Source: Luidia sarsii (lineage: Eukaryota; Echinodermata; Asteroidea; Paxillosida; Luidiidae). Taken from it: a stretch of DNA of 64,000 nt. The stretch covers positions 5,680,761 to 5,744,760 of the forward strand of contig OX465103.1 of the NCBI GenBank assembly GCA_949987565.1, written 5' to 3'. A program made the translations under genes and the position numbers. The notes beneath the pieces were generated by a model. It was not told the origin of the DNA, did not search any database, and saw only the letters and a program-made list of their open reading frames with translations. This document shows positions 32,201 to 61,909 of this stretch, piece by piece; the stretch's first letter is position 1, and each line of letters opens with the position of its first letter.

Positions 32201-32306
32201 CAACTTGCATTCCCAGGGAAATAACAAGTGTCAATCAGAGCTGGCACTTACCATCAAGTCCTTCAAGAGCTACCTCATCCAGGCAGCTATCGTGTAGGTA
32301 TGACAT
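1..32306 (-). CDS. GTF3C1: General transcription factor 3C subunit 1 (TFIIIC largest subunit), partial at 3' end
   Basis: Spliced gene read right to left. TFIIIC binds the B box of tRNA genes and recruits TFIIIB and RNA polymerase III in the nucleus; this subunit carries the B-box-binding region. I placed 31 coding exons: E1 32252-32306, then 30438-30655, 29324-29481, 28407-28647, 27183-27345, 25040-25138, 24658-24730, 23010-23104, 21995-22116, 21132-21229, 20286-20392, 20020-20084, 18394-18478, 17693-17851, 16414-16659, 15520-15652, 14473-15191, 13956-14130, 12923-13082, 12396-12562, 11565-11845, 10505-10609, 9503-9634, 8376-8476, 7486-7648, 6848-6964, 5142-5289, 4067-4146, 1920-3151, 1484-1673, 1-297. 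Segments such as [43 protein letters not shown] and HLKRNW match the human protein in order, as I remember it. About 2,060 residues are visible. E18 is lost in the gap and the C-terminal end is outside the window. Only the E4/E5 and E5/E6 junctions are not fully settled. Confidence 0.93.
845..1055 (-). pseudogene. LINE reverse-transcriptase C-terminal remnant
   Basis: Minus-strand reading [18 protein letters not shown] then [13 protein letters not shown] has the ending typical of CR1/jockey-type non-LTR polymerases (serine-rich, LWNSLP, FKxxLxxYL). A related copy is at 18005-18260. Confidence 0.6.
1055..1303. mobile_element. MITE with CAATTTCATAGAGC ends
   Basis: Left CCAATTTCATAGAGCTGCTT, right AAGCGGCTCTATGAAATTGG. 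Body about 250 bases with inner TTGCTTAAGC. Other members: 13255-13490, 38188-38430, 48470-48653 and a single end at 4830-4866. In GTF3C1 intron 31. Confidence 0.85.
1484..1673 (-). CDS. GTF3C1: GTF3C1 exon 31
   Basis: Encodes [20 protein letters not shown], then [20 protein letters not shown] and INTLLQQHM. Human: [23 protein letters not shown] ... CIQALLEQHQ. Acceptor tcctaatag|G, donor ATG|gtaggc, phase 0. Confidence 0.94.
1920..3151 (-). CDS. GTF3C1: GTF3C1 exon 30 (very long acidic and Ser-rich region)
   Basis: Opens [20 protein letters not shown] (human VRIPEQIIVVDSSMV), then about 250 residues of acidic, Ser-, Glu- and Gly-rich low complexity with a poly-Ser run, then [21 protein letters not shown] (human ASHTNYLLMRGYYSPG) and [14 protein letters not shown]. 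It is 1,232 bases; the human counterpart is several-fold shorter in the middle. Donor AG|gtaaag. Confidence 0.94.
3705..3935 (+). repeat. tRNA-derived SINE with box A and box B
   Basis: Contains GGATAGCTCAGATGGTAAGAG (box A type), then TCTCGGTTTCACATCCCGGT (box B type) at the usual spacing, then a T-rich tail. The upstream 130 bases are shared with 13505-13760 and 18615-18720. Internal Pol III promoter layout of a tRNA-derived SINE. GTF3C1 intron 29. Confidence 0.75.
4067..4146 (-). CDS. GTF3C1: GTF3C1 exon 29
   Basis: Encodes [20 protein letters not shown] then LILADE, the strand before the human VDVRIPEQIIVVD motif. Acceptor ttcccacag, donor GAG|gtagga, phase 0. Confidence 0.92.
4290..4445. 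repeat. Foldback repeat, GGTCCTGCTAGG family
   Basis: GTGGGCCTGACGTTTTGATC ... CAAAGGCCTTTGAGAAAGGT with the inverse arm through GCAGTTTGCAACATTTTTG. GTF3C1 intron 28. Confidence 0.85.
4863..4962. repeat. Hairpin repeat (GGTGACACCATG family), partial
   Basis: GAAGAGGTTTGGTTCTGAAA against TTCAGAACCACACCTCTTCC, followed by the typical end ACATGGTGTCACCGCAAACC. GTF3C1 intron 28. Confidence 0.65.
5142..5289 (-). CDS. GTF3C1: GTF3C1 exon 28
   Basis: Encodes [20 protein letters not shown], then [20 protein letters not shown]. Human: [20 protein letters not shown]. Acceptor gcctcttcag, donor TCAG|gtaggc in phase 1. Confidence 0.95.
5400..6840. repeat. Minisatellite, about 20-bp unit in a 79-bp higher order
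   Basis: Basic unit TGGTATGGTTGCATTGGATG with variants (GATAGTTTGATTGGATTG, CATAGCATGGGTGG). GATAGTT recurs every 79 bases across much of 6052-6210. The minus strand is open in all three frames for over 400 codons. Fills GTF3C1 intron 27. Confidence 0.95.
6848..6964 (-). CDS. GTF3C1: GTF3C1 exon 27
   Basis: Encodes [20 protein letters not shown], then [19 protein letters not shown]. Human: [20 protein letters not shown] with CQKRSLVNRR. Donor TTG|gtgagt sits eight bases from the edge of the 79-bp minisatellite. Confidence 0.93.
7181..7346. mobile_element. Tigger/pogo-like MITE
   Basis: TA-flanked ends TACAGTGAAACGTAGTTATA and ACTGTA with the inverted body GTTCGTTATAGC. The ends share CAGT(G/A) and the TATAACGAAC motif typical of pogo/Tigger derivatives. 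GTF3C1 intron 26. Confidence 0.7.
7486..7648 (-). CDS. GTF3C1: GTF3C1 exon 26
   Basis: Encodes [20 protein letters not shown], then [20 protein letters not shown] and HTIVH. It aligns with human ...[22 protein letters not shown] in position. Acceptor tttttccag|G, donor CAC|gtgagt, phase 0. Confidence 0.9.
8376..8476 (-). CDS. GTF3C1: GTF3C1 exon 25 (GC donor)
   Basis: Encodes [20 protein letters not shown], then [13 protein letters not shown] and a split Arg. Human: NEFKEFVEKLKEKFSSAL. The donor is CAG|gcaagt, a GC donor. The acceptor ttctag lies in a block repeated three times at 8466-8840. Confidence 0.92.
8466..8840. repeat. Three tandem copies of the exon 25 acceptor block
   Basis: CATTACGGCCTAGAAATTC, then CCCATCCACCCAAAAGTAAG and TTCATTTACGTAAGAATTAA occur three times, starting at about 8469, 8591 and 8707 (period about 120). 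Each copy carries the acceptor and first coding bases of GTF3C1 exon 25. Confidence 0.95.
9258..9425. mobile_element. Tigger/pogo-like MITE
   Basis: Begins TACAGTAGAATGTCGCTATA and ends TATAGCGACGTTCTACTGTA, a near-perfect 20-base terminal inverted repeat. Its body (GGCTCCCGATTTTTGTG) is the inverse of that at 7181-7346. Confidence 0.8.
9503..9634 (-). CDS. GTF3C1: GTF3C1 exon 24 (two possible donors)
   Basis: Encodes [20 protein letters not shown] then [21 protein letters not shown]. Human: [25 protein letters not shown]. A GT donor ends it at 9503 (TCC|gtgagg); a GC donor nine bases earlier ends it at 9512 (AAG|gcaagc). Both keep frame, and the GC choice gives the closer DKA alignment. Confidence 0.93.
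10505..10609 (-). CDS. GTF3C1: GTF3C1 exon 23
   Basis: Encodes [20 protein letters not shown] then [15 protein letters not shown], aligned with human LLVLCRIASNVLNTKV ... VTWQVVRDIL. Acceptor atgtttag, donor CCG|gtgagt, phase 0. Confidence 0.95.
11565..11845 (-). CDS. GTF3C1: GTF3C1 exon 22 (basic region and SANT-like start)
   Basis: Encodes [20 protein letters not shown], a highly basic KR-rich stretch (about 50 residues) likely to hold nuclear-localisation signals, then [15 protein letters not shown], aligned with human TRLRVTWSMQEDGLL. Acceptor atctcccag, donor GTG|gtaagc, phase 0. Confidence 0.93.
11925..12350. repeat. Degenerate TTTTTCAAGA tandem repeat
   Basis: About 10-12-base units such as CAAGATTTTTTCAAGAACTT. 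Similar tracts are at about 10640-10840 and 21480-21800. GTF3C1 introns. Confidence 0.85.
12396..12562 (-). CDS. GTF3C1: GTF3C1 exon 21
   Basis: Encodes [20 protein letters not shown], then [18 protein letters not shown], basic throughout. Human: HLKRNWIWTSYIINQ. Acceptor tctgtcag, next to an A/T homopolymer at about 12571-12590; donor CCAG|gtgcgt. Confidence 0.93.
12655..12770 (+). repeat. SINE fragment, box B retained
   Basis: AGGTCTTGGGTTCAAATCCT then GGTCCAGTCAAAGTTTTC: the box B half and tail of the same SINE. GTF3C1 intron 20. Confidence 0.65.
12923..13082 (-). CDS. GTF3C1: GTF3C1 exon 20
   Basis: Encodes [20 protein letters not shown], then [20 protein letters not shown]. Human has [20 protein letters not shown]. 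Acceptor gctatccag, donor AG|gtaggc in phase 2. Confidence 0.95.
13255..13490. mobile_element. MITE with CAATTTCATAGAGC ends
   Basis: Left GGCCAATTTCATAGAGCCGC, right GCGGCTCTATGAAATTGGAC; same family as 1055-1303. GTF3C1 intron between exons 19 and 20. Confidence 0.85.
13505..13800 (+). repeat. SINE copy with diverged box A and box B
   Basis: GGACAGCTCAGACGCAGGTG then GGTCTCAAATCCCGGTCCAG, preceded by the shared upstream block. A fragment of a TTAA element (13615-13680) interrupts it. GTF3C1 intron 19. Confidence 0.65.
13956..14130 (-). CDS. GTF3C1: GTF3C1 exon 19
   Basis: Encodes [20 protein letters not shown], then [20 protein letters not shown] and LNTPLG. Human: VFIFLKKNAVIVDTT ... DVENYWFDLQCVCLNTPLG. 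Acceptor cccattag, donor CTGG|gtgag in phase 1. Confidence 0.95.
14246..14445. other. Assembly gap of 200 Ns
   Basis: Exactly 200 Ns, flanked on the left by a (CT)n run at about 14217-14245. The round length suggests a placeholder. GTF3C1 lacks here the segment that follows VSYKV in human (about 75 codons), so at least one exon is probably inside the unsequenced interval. Confidence 0.97.
14473..15191 (-). CDS. GTF3C1: GTF3C1 exon 17 (long disordered insert plus conserved end)
   Basis: Opens [19 protein letters not shown], runs through a disordered Ser/Pro/Glu-rich stretch much longer than in human, and ends in conserved [20 protein letters not shown], then [21 protein letters not shown]. 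Human counterpart: VYVDDASWMRYIPPIPVH. Donor ATG|gtgagt opens the intron that contains the N gap. Confidence 0.93.
15520..15652 (-). CDS. GTF3C1: GTF3C1 exon 16 (extended winged helix)
   Basis: Encodes [20 protein letters not shown] then [14 protein letters not shown]. Human has [20 protein letters not shown] here. Acceptor tggtcacag, donor CCAG|gtgag in phase 1. Confidence 0.95.
15720..16400. repeat. TTG/CTG trinucleotide-type tract
   Basis: Interrupted units TTGTTGCTGTTGCTATTGTTC, later TTCTTGGTATTG and TTATTATTA. The reading frames it opens are poly-Leu or poly-Asn/Ser and not genes. GTF3C1 intron 15. Confidence 0.9.
16414..16659 (-). CDS. GTF3C1: GTF3C1 exon 15 (linker)
   Basis: Encodes [20 protein letters not shown] then [14 protein letters not shown] and a Gly/Ser/Glu-rich tail ending NEKTG. 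Reading is open and in phase 0 with both neighbours. Acceptor tctctctag, donor GGG|gtaatg. Confidence 0.85.
17125..17235 (-). repeat. SINE, second family, diverged
   Basis: Minus strand: AGCTCGAGAGTCAAGTGGGT ... CTGCCCCAAGCTGCCTG. Box B is damaged. A similar fragment is at about 3455-3530. GTF3C1 intron 14. Confidence 0.55.
17693..17851 (-). CDS. GTF3C1: GTF3C1 exon 14
   Basis: Encodes [20 protein letters not shown] then [15 protein letters not shown]. It matches human [20 protein letters not shown] with EQVRFRI. Acceptor ggcttcag, donor CTG|gtgag, phase 0 at both ends. Confidence 0.94.
18005..18260 (-). pseudogene. LINE reverse-transcriptase C-terminal remnant
   Basis: Minus strand [14 protein letters not shown], frameshifted after it, closely similar in DNA to 845-1055 (AAGGCTATAAAGCC, GGGAATTCCAGAGAGAG). 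GTF3C1 intron 13. Confidence 0.6.
18394..18478 (-). CDS. GTF3C1: GTF3C1 exon 13
   Basis: Encodes [20 protein letters not shown] followed by DDGTMNKT, aligned with human [21 protein letters not shown]. Acceptor cttgacag|G, donor ACT|gtaagc, phase 0. Confidence 0.92.
18645..19035 (+). repeat. Five-fold 75-bp tandem array of SINE box A
   Basis: Units begin at about 18706, 18781, 18856, 18931 and 19006. Each holds GGATAGCTCAGATGGTAAGA (the first reads GGAAATCTCAGATGG), and no copy has a box B. GTF3C1 intron 12. Confidence 0.85.
19040..20019. other. GTF3C1 intron 12, right part: unique AT-rich sequence
   Basis: About 980 bases without coding potential. TATCGATATTTTTGCAC (about 19438) and TATCGATATTTGAAAAAC (about 19931) flank 500 bases and may be the ends of an old element, but they are direct rather than inverted. 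Confidence 0.4.
20020..20084 (-). CDS. GTF3C1: GTF3C1 exon 12 (GC donor)
   Basis: Encodes [20 protein letters not shown] plus ER, aligned with human EKQEGVSTKCCKKSIVR. The donor is AG|gcaagt, a non-canonical GC site with otherwise perfect consensus. The split codon AG+G gives Arg and the frame continues into exon 13. Confidence 0.92.
20286..20392 (-). CDS. GTF3C1: GTF3C1 exon 11
   Basis: Encodes [20 protein letters not shown] followed by [15 protein letters not shown], aligned with human [20 protein letters not shown]. Acceptor ctggccag, donor AAG|gtacgt, phase 0. Confidence 0.92.
20471..21079. mobile_element. TTAA-ended non-autonomous element, second family member
   Basis: Starts TTAACCCCTTGCG and ends CAAGGGGTTAA. 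Internal sequence resembles the element at 43909-44613 (TTTGCGGTC, GGCCAT...). It sits in the GTF3C1 intron between exons 10 and 11. A partial relative begins at 37363 with TTAACCCCTTCACGGCGGG. Confidence 0.7.
21132..21229 (-). CDS. GTF3C1: GTF3C1 exon 10
   Basis: Encodes [20 protein letters not shown] and a short Ser/Thr/Pro tail. The linker that follows in human (over 150 residues) is much shorter here. Acceptor catcgtcag, donor GAAG|gtgag in phase 1. Confidence 0.85.
21995..22116 (-). CDS. GTF3C1: GTF3C1 exon 9 (winged helix, DEGRQR motif)
   Basis: Encodes [20 protein letters not shown] followed by [20 protein letters not shown]. Human has FMEDEGRQRTTK at the same point. Donor AA|gtgagt leaves two bases, completed as Lys by exon 10. 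Confidence 0.95.
22255..22400. repeat. Foldback repeat, GGTCCTGCTAGG family
   Basis: TTAGAGGGCCTGACGTTTCG, centre around TTTTGAGCCTTTGAGGAAGG, inverse arm ending GCAGTTTGCAGCAG. GTF3C1 intron 8. Confidence 0.85.
23010..23104 (-). CDS. GTF3C1: GTF3C1 exon 8 (winged helix)
   Basis: Encodes [20 protein letters not shown] followed by [11 protein letters not shown], aligned with human [22 protein letters not shown]. Acceptor taccacacag|TA makes Leu with the carried T. The nearer AGs at 23092 and 23085 either create a stop or break the frame. Donor ACA|gtgagt, phase 0. Confidence 0.87.
23325..23795. repeat. 25-bp minisatellite ATTGATTTCATCAATCTTAAGACCA type
   Basis: About 18 copies of a 25-base unit. 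Each unit contains ATTGATTTCATCAAT, itself an inverted repeat. GTF3C1 intron 7. Confidence 0.95.
24658..24730 (-). CDS. GTF3C1: GTF3C1 exon 7
   Basis: Encodes [20 protein letters not shown] plus ASYD. It matches the human lysine-rich segment that runs into an acidic stretch. Acceptor ccccag|GCG, donor T|gtgagt in phase 1. Confidence 0.87.
25040..25138 (-). CDS. GTF3C1: GTF3C1 exon 6
   Basis: Encodes [20 protein letters not shown] followed by [11 protein letters not shown], aligned with human RTFKRLYQYMLNAGLAKVV. The start is 25138 after gtcag, or 25133 after gagag; the latter fits exon 5. Donor GGG|gtgag, phase 0. The 1.9-kb purine repeat lies just upstream in transcript order. Confidence 0.82.
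25190..27115. repeat. 1.9-kb GGGAGA polypurine tract
   Basis: Almost pure (GGGAGA)n on the plus strand with GGAG and GGGGA variants. Every long reading frame across it is Arg/Glu/Gly or Pro/Ser/Leu. It lies in GTF3C1 intron 5, so the transcript has a polypyrimidine tract there. Confidence 0.98.
27183..27345 (-). CDS. GTF3C1: GTF3C1 exon 5 (boundaries uncertain)
   Basis: Encodes [20 protein letters not shown] then [16 protein letters not shown], matching in spacing the human ILLLLNRF...DILMEKLS stretch. Acceptor ctgctgcag|AC would need one base from exon 4, but exon 4 ends in phase 0. Acceptor ggtggag|ATG at 27331 restores the frame and loses five residues. The 3' end is chosen at TC|gttagg (27183), which joins in phase to an alternative exon 6 acceptor. 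Confidence 0.7.
27475..27725 (-). pseudogene. LINE reverse-transcriptase C-terminal remnant
   Basis: Minus strand [20 protein letters not shown] then [15 protein letters not shown], the WGERAFS ... LWN ... [10 protein letters not shown] ending of non-LTR polymerases. GTF3C1 intron 4. Confidence 0.65.
27960..28335. repeat. Tandem duplication of about 190 bp
   Basis: ACAAGTTCAGGGTTTTAAAG occurs at 28027 and 28217, and the surrounding sequence from GGACTGGTTAGGG to GTGTACGACTTAGG is duplicated. GTF3C1 intron 4. Confidence 0.85.
28407..28647 (-). CDS. GTF3C1: GTF3C1 exon 4 (B-block-binding TFIIIC domain)
   Basis: Encodes [20 protein letters not shown], then [20 protein letters not shown] and [16 protein letters not shown]. 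It aligns with human [20 protein letters not shown] in the B-block-binding domain. The polypyrimidine tract of its acceptor is a (CT)n microsatellite. Donor CGG|gtaagg ends in phase 0, which does not fit the best acceptor of exon 5. Confidence 0.93.
29324..29481 (-). CDS. GTF3C1: GTF3C1 exon 3
   Basis: Encodes [20 protein letters not shown] followed by [11 protein letters not shown]. The DGIQGSC block is identical in human. Acceptor accgtccag, donor AG|gtaatc; the last codon becomes Arg with the first base of exon 4. Confidence 0.93.
29690..30410. repeat. Six-copy tandem repeat, about 118 bp
   Basis: GGCAGTGCTCTTTACTTCCG or a variant starts at about 29692, 29811, 29929, 30047, 30171 and 30288. 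Each unit also has CCCATGGCATTACAGTATCC. A single inverted relative is at about 11040-11190. GTF3C1 intron 2, ending 30 bases from exon 2. Confidence 0.92.
30438..30655 (-). CDS. GTF3C1: GTF3C1 exon 2 (N-terminal winged-helix region)
   Basis: Acceptor tttgttcag|GG completes a Gly codon with exon 1. The exon encodes [15 protein letters not shown], then [17 protein letters not shown] and [11 protein letters not shown], colinear with the human segment around EFLWRALATHPGISF. The donor is CAG|gtgagc, phase 0. Confidence 0.92.
30765..32040. repeat. 68-bp minisatellite, about 18 copies
   Basis: Unit TGGTAGACAGACCAGGGTGA then GATCAAAGGGAAGGGCAAGC and AGTAGGGAAGGGATC. Copies at 31121 and 31189 are exactly 68 apart. 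Related single units are at about 22490-22560 (inverse) and 47390-47510. GTF3C1 intron 1. Confidence 0.95.
32252..32306 (-). CDS. GTF3C1: GTF3C1 exon 1 (start codon)
   Basis: ATG at 32306-32304 opens [19 protein letters not shown], the last codon being split with exon 2. The end [11 protein letters not shown] is as in human. The donor is G|gtaagt and the phase (one base carried over) fits exon 2. The start context has G at -3. Confidence 0.92.
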
Positions 32307-56520
<24,214 letters not shown>

Positions 56521-57227
56521 GCCCGTTCCGTCTCTCCAAGAGTGCAAAGAGACGAGAAAAGTAAGGAGGACAACAGATATGAAACAACTCTAAGCCCTGA
56601 GTGACTGGTACCCATGCAATCGGTTCCCACTCCACAGGGTGATGTACACCCAGCAAAACAACACTGTGCTTTCCAACTGGGAGCTTTTCAAGCATCCATT
56701 GATTTTGTTTCTCTCACACTATTTTGATGCTGTTGCGTGACCGAGCAGACAATATCGCAAGACTCCAGGTTTGCAAATTCCTTGAAGTCTTAACAATTGA
56801 TTAACACAGTGCAATAGACCTATCATTGCTCAGTGACAAAATTCTTTGCGTCAGTGATGATTTTTGAAATGGGCCTACCTTGAGGATGATTTCACAAAGC
56901 CTCAACGATCTTTCATATCTCAACTAGGGACAGACGACCTGACACAGTGGCAATCAGTGATATTAGTTGAGATTTCAGACTAGCCTCGGTGAAGGAAGCT
57001 AGCTACAGTCAGTTCACAGTAAGCAGAGCCTCGGGCCTATTCATAACACCAGTCTGGTGGTCTGTCTGCTGTTGTTGACGTGGCCACATGAAATGTTGGC
57101 ACCACTCTTGACTGCCAGGCAATAACGACTCCTGATAGGCCAACTGCCGATGTGCTGGAGGAGGGTACTTGCCATGGCATTGATGAGTCTGAGGTCAAGC
57201 GGGCCTTTGTGTGAATGGACTGTGGGG

Positions 57228-57720
57228 TCGTTCAGACACCGTACTAAAAGTGGTCTATCTTCGGTTTAAACTAAAAAGGGTCTATCTAGTTGTGTCTGAA
57301 CGGTCTACGTAGACTGTTTTGGGTACTACAAACGGTCTATCTCAGACTGCCGAGGAGGGGTGGACTAGACTACGTAGACCGGTCTACAAACCTTAACGTG
57401 TCTGAACGTGTCTCATAACCACATCCGGTTTAGGCAGACGAGCGGGCGCATTACATAACCGGTGATTTATGTCACTGTCCAAACCACGTGCCTTTGAGAA
57501 AGGTCCTGCTAGGATTGAAACGTCAGGCCCACTCAATTAAGGGAAGTTGGGATTCAGGGTCAAGCAACGTGTGTGACCTCTTAGTACCAGAGATAGACTG
57601 TTTTCAGTTGAACTCAGTGAGTATGAACGCAAGGGGTTTGCAATGAAATGTTTACCTCACGCTGTGACCGCAAATGATAGACCTTTTTCGGTCTCCGTAG
57701 TACGGTGTCTGAACATAGCC
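57228..57720. mobile_element. MITE-like foldback in probable DNM1L 3' UTR
   Basis: Left GTTCAGACACCGTACTAAAA, right TAGTACGGTGTCTGAACATA, with inner GTCTACGTAGAC palindromes. A single arm of the hairpin-core repeat (57485-57540) lies inside it. Confidence 0.7.
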
Positions 57721-58065
57721 TGTAACCAAGTATACATTTGTGTACCTTCCATGATCACCGTGTACAAATGATTTCCTGTTTTGAGTATGGTTCCGAGAAG
57801 AACGAATGGACTAAAGGTTGTCGAAAGTAGTGTTCTCTGTGCAGTGAAGAGAGATTGAAGACAGAGCACAGAGCACTCTCAAAAATTATCCAGTGACTCA
57901 ATTTCACAAACTCCCCCAATAAAATCCATGTACATGTATTACATTTAAAAAATGAAATAAAATAAATGATACTACATTATGTACTGCGAGCTACTCTTGA
58001 TGGCCGGTTAGTGCTGTTGTGCATTTTGAATTGTCCTATAATGGGTTGCATGTTGCAATGAAATC

Positions 58066-58071
58066 AATAAA
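58066..58071 (+). terminator. Candidate poly(A) signal AATAAA
   Basis: AATAAA followed within 40 bases by T/G-rich sequence, 1.5 kb past the DNM1L stop. Alternatives are 57918-57923 and 59853-59858. Confidence 0.4.
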
Positions 58072-60169
58072 AACCAACCTCTGGTTTCCTTGGGAATGCA
58101 AAGAAAGTAGCATACTTTTGGTTTGGTACTCAAATCATACATTTATGAACAGCTATTTACAGGATTCCCAGTGTGCTTTGAGATGACGTGTTGTAGACAC
58201 AAGACCAGTGTGAAAACTATATGGGGGGAGAATTTATGCAAGCATTCATGTATATAATTTGTCTTTTTTTATTGTTTTTCTAATTTCTTTGCATTTCCAC
58301 CAGTATCTTTTCCTTGTGAAATTTTGCTCTTTGACAGAAATCGCAAGAGAGGGTTCATTATTTTCAGACAATGAATTTAGTTGTGCATTTGGATATGGGT
58401 GCTTACGTTTGAATGCTCCAAAATGTGCAAAATAGTCATTTCTTGGGTTTCTTTTCTATCTACCTTGAGGATGTTTTGAAATATGTAAATTGCATACAAA
58501 ACTGGGCACATTGCTGTGAAATTTTATTGTCAATGGGATTGTACCTTTGAACTTTCATTCGTACATGTTTAGAACATAACAGAAAAACACCCCTTTAGTA
58601 CTTAGAGGCAGTTGTGGTATTTGGATAATTCAGGTCGTACTGGATAGTTAGGCTCAGATATTTTGCCCTGTGCAGTGCATGTGTCCTTGTTTCTGTTTTG
58701 TCCGTGTGCGGCATGTTCCTTGTGTTTTTAATGTACGTATCAGTTGATACATGTATGTCAAGGCACCAGTCTGAGTGCACTGTGCACCAAGACTTCCCAC
58801 AGTTTTCTATGGTACGGCGCATAGGCAGCCCAGTAGGCTCTTGCCACTTCAGCCCCCCACCCCCCCCCCCCCACCGTAAGTGTGACCTCAGTGCGCCATT
58901 CGCTGTACAGGACACTAGTGCTGCCACTGCCATTTCAGACCTGCATGTTTGGACCCAGAAGTCAACCTTTCTTACATTGGCTACTGAGTGACATGACGTG
59001 CACCACAATTAGAAAGGATACTCTCCAAGCACGTATTATCCATAGAATTCTGATATGCCTGTCCAGCATGCACATCTTTCTGTACATAACATGAAAACTA
59101 TTAAAAAAGAATATTTGTACTCAGAATTTTAGCTATTTTCTCCCATTAAGTATGTGTGTGGATGAATCAAATGCAATGTGTTACAGCCTGGCCCGCCGGA
59201 TTGCAAGGCATGTGTCAAATATTCTTTCCAAATTTTGCTGTGACAAATTTCTCTTCGATTTACAATAGCAAAGGGTCCTTTCCCCCCAAAAAAGAACAGC
59301 TAAGGCTCAGGCTCTGGCTTTGTCCCAACTTCTTTCATCCATTGTCCGATTGTTAAGTGACAGGCTTCAGAATTCAAGAAGATACTCCGTTTTTGGAAAA
59401 GAAAAAGAAAACTGCCAAGCTTCAACTTCAACGAAGAATCCCAAACTGTCATGTCATTTTTTTGATAAGATAGACGAAGCCTGAGCCTAAGCCTGGGTTA
59501 GTGAAGGCCCCAGTAGAGCAGAGCGACTGCAAACTGTATTTATATGATAGCCTCACCTTGAGGTCATATAATTCTGAAATGCATCACATTCTGGTCACAG
59601 GTCACTTGGTTTCATGAGTTAGGTGTTTTTTCCTACATTGTTCTTGAAGGCCCAATACAATATTAGGAAGATGCATGTAGGAAAACATCGATGTCCACAG
59701 ATTTCCACAGATGATGATTTCCACAGATGTCCACTAATTTACACAGTTTGGAGATGGTCTTGATAGAATCCTCATGTTGAAACTGTACGGTCTTGGATGC
59801 TGTACTTTTCGAGAAATCTTCACTGACACAAATGACTTTATTACTTGTGAGTAATAAAGTATTTCTTACACTACAGAACGGTGTGTAACAGTGACTTTTT
59901 TTTCATTTTTCTACTTTCTCAGATTACCATTTGAGCTAAAACCTTCGCAGGGTTTCCTTATTAGAATGTTTAATGGTTCAACACAAACTGTGGCAATCCT
60001 TTGACTTTTACCAATGTTGTACAGGGCCTTTAATATGCAAAACACCTTTCCTTGGGTGGCTTCGTGCAATCACTGCTTCAGATGCAGGAGCTGATTTTCC
60101 GTGTTCACTGAACCCCCAAACCCTAAATGGTCCAGATATTGTTTGAAGCTCATCTTACAAATACATGTG

Positions 60170-60355
60170 TTGATATACAAAAATGTTGCAAACTGCTTAC
60201 TGACTAAAATTACCAAAATGTAAATCTTAAAATTTAGTGGGCCTGACGTTTCGATCCTAGCACAGTAGCAGGACCTTTCTCAAAGGCAGAGTCTGCCTTT
60301 GAGAAAGGTCCTGCTAGGATCGAATCGTCAGGCCCACTAAATTTTAAGAGATACA
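60170..60355. repeat. Foldback repeat with core GGTCCTGCTAGGATCGAAAC, full copy
   Basis: Left arm from GATATACAAAAATGTTGCAA through TTAGTGGGCCTGACGTTTCG and AGCAGGACCTTTCTCAAAGG; the right arm is its inverse. This is the commonest repeat here. Full or two-armed copies: 4290-4445, 22255-22400, 35520-35655, 36045-36215, 60487-60625, 61910-62095. Single arms near 1385, 3340, 7875, 9775, 10095, 10895, 13830, 22630, 27770, 29035, 30680, 40075, 43125, 43440, 47245, 54830, 57485 and 60700. Confidence 0.9.
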
Positions 60356-60486
60356 TGTGTTGTGTCATTTTAATTTATCTTTTTGTTTTCTAAGTTTGCT
60401 GTAGGTTTATTCACTGTCAATATGTTTCAACAAATTTCCCAGTCTGTTGTCCCTTTCTTTGTTTCATTGCAAAATGATTTTTTTTT

Positions 60487-60625
60487 TAAATTAGGAGGTC
60501 TCTCCGTTTCGATCCTAGCAGGACCTTTGAGAAAGGTCCTGCTAGGATGGAAACGTAGAGCCCTCCTTATTTTTTAAAATTCAATTGTTGGTCATTTTAG
60601 TCAGTAAGCAGTTTGCAACATGTTT
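60487..60625. repeat. Foldback repeat, GGTCCTGCTAGG family
   Basis: GTTTCGATCCTAGCAGGACC directly against TTGAGAAAGGTCCTGCTAGG, with the outer arm TCAGTAAGCAGTTTGCAACA on the right. Intergenic. Confidence 0.85.
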
Positions 60626-61909
60626 GCATATTACTGCAAATGATTTAGTTGGTTAGTCAAAATGACCATTTGGATGGGAACAAAACTCTCAAATTCAGAG
60701 GGTGTGTGGTTTTGATCTGAGCAGGACCTTTCCAAAAGGCAGGACCCAGCTAGCAAGAGCTGCAGGGCCCTTCTCTGCCTTGGAGAAAGGTCCTTTCTAG
60801 GATTGGAATGTCAGGCCATCGATTTGTTTGTTTTTTAGGGGTTTTGAATGACCAATTGAATGGTTGGTTTTTTTTTGGTTCACAGAGTGGTATTTTGGAA
60901 AAGTTCTCCGCATGATGAACAGTGTTCCTATCTCCATTCCTTGCTCGCAAATCTTTCCAGCTGGTGTGAACGTTTATTCTCTATTAAAGGGAAAAGTGCA
61001 TGCATCAATAGTGGATAAATTAACCCCTGAATAAATTGGCTTAACCTTTGGTTAGCTTTGGCTTCTTTCTTGCAACGCACTCGAGGCATTGAGTTGTGGA
61101 CTAATGTCAGCGGATTAATGGCGTTGTATAAACGGGATAAAGATATTAAGGTTTACTCATAAAGGTTTATTATTTCGTCATTTATATTTATTCATAAACT
61201 TAAAAAAGAGAAAGTTCTTGTGTAGAAATTGTATATATTTCGGGGCGGAACAAGCTACAATTATGCTGTAAAGAATAAACTAGGTAGACAACTGGTGACG
61301 TCCTTATCAAATGTAACAATTACTATAAAAATGGCTGTCCCATTCGACTTAAAAGTTTTACACTTGAAATCAATTTTAGATGTATTAAATTATGTACGTC
61401 TGTTAAGGTGAGGTTCGGTTGAGAAATCCGTGGAAGGGTAGATTTTTTGTCTGGAATCAAATAAAATCAAACGTCGATGTGCAGAAAACAAAATAATTGT
61501 GTGGAATATTTTCTTAATAAAAACTTTTTTAAACTTTTTATAATAAAAAATATTTTCTTAATAAAAACTTCTTCTTTTTTTTTTCTTCTTTATTTTAAAT
61601 TTTTTTTAAAACTTTTTGTGGCAGAGAAAATTGCATAACAATAGTCAATTGGGTGCTCCAAATTAATTCAATGAAGGTTTGCCCTGCTCGACGTTTGCCA
61701 TGCTCGACTTGAATAACATTTTCCTCGACGCAAACATCATATTATATCTATGATGCTCCAAATTAATGTTCAGCTAAAGCACTGTTCGGGTTTTTAAAAT
61801 TGTGCATGTTCAATTCAAATTTCGGTCCAATCCATATTTGAGAAACGTGGAGGAAAATTGGCTGTATTATCTTATCATCTTAGTCTATTATTCTTATAAC
61901 AAAATATCA

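Larger units (their letters stand above)
56521..59880 (+). other. DNM1L: Probable DNM1L 3' UTR and downstream sequence
   Basis: No coding exon is seen after the stop. AATAAA occurs at 57918-57923, 58066-58071 and 59853-59858, so the transcript may end at any of these. A palindromic repeat (57228-57720) lies before all three signals and would be part of the transcript if it is read through. From 58072 on I see only unique AT-rich sequence and one C-run at about 58857-58872. Confidence 0.5.
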
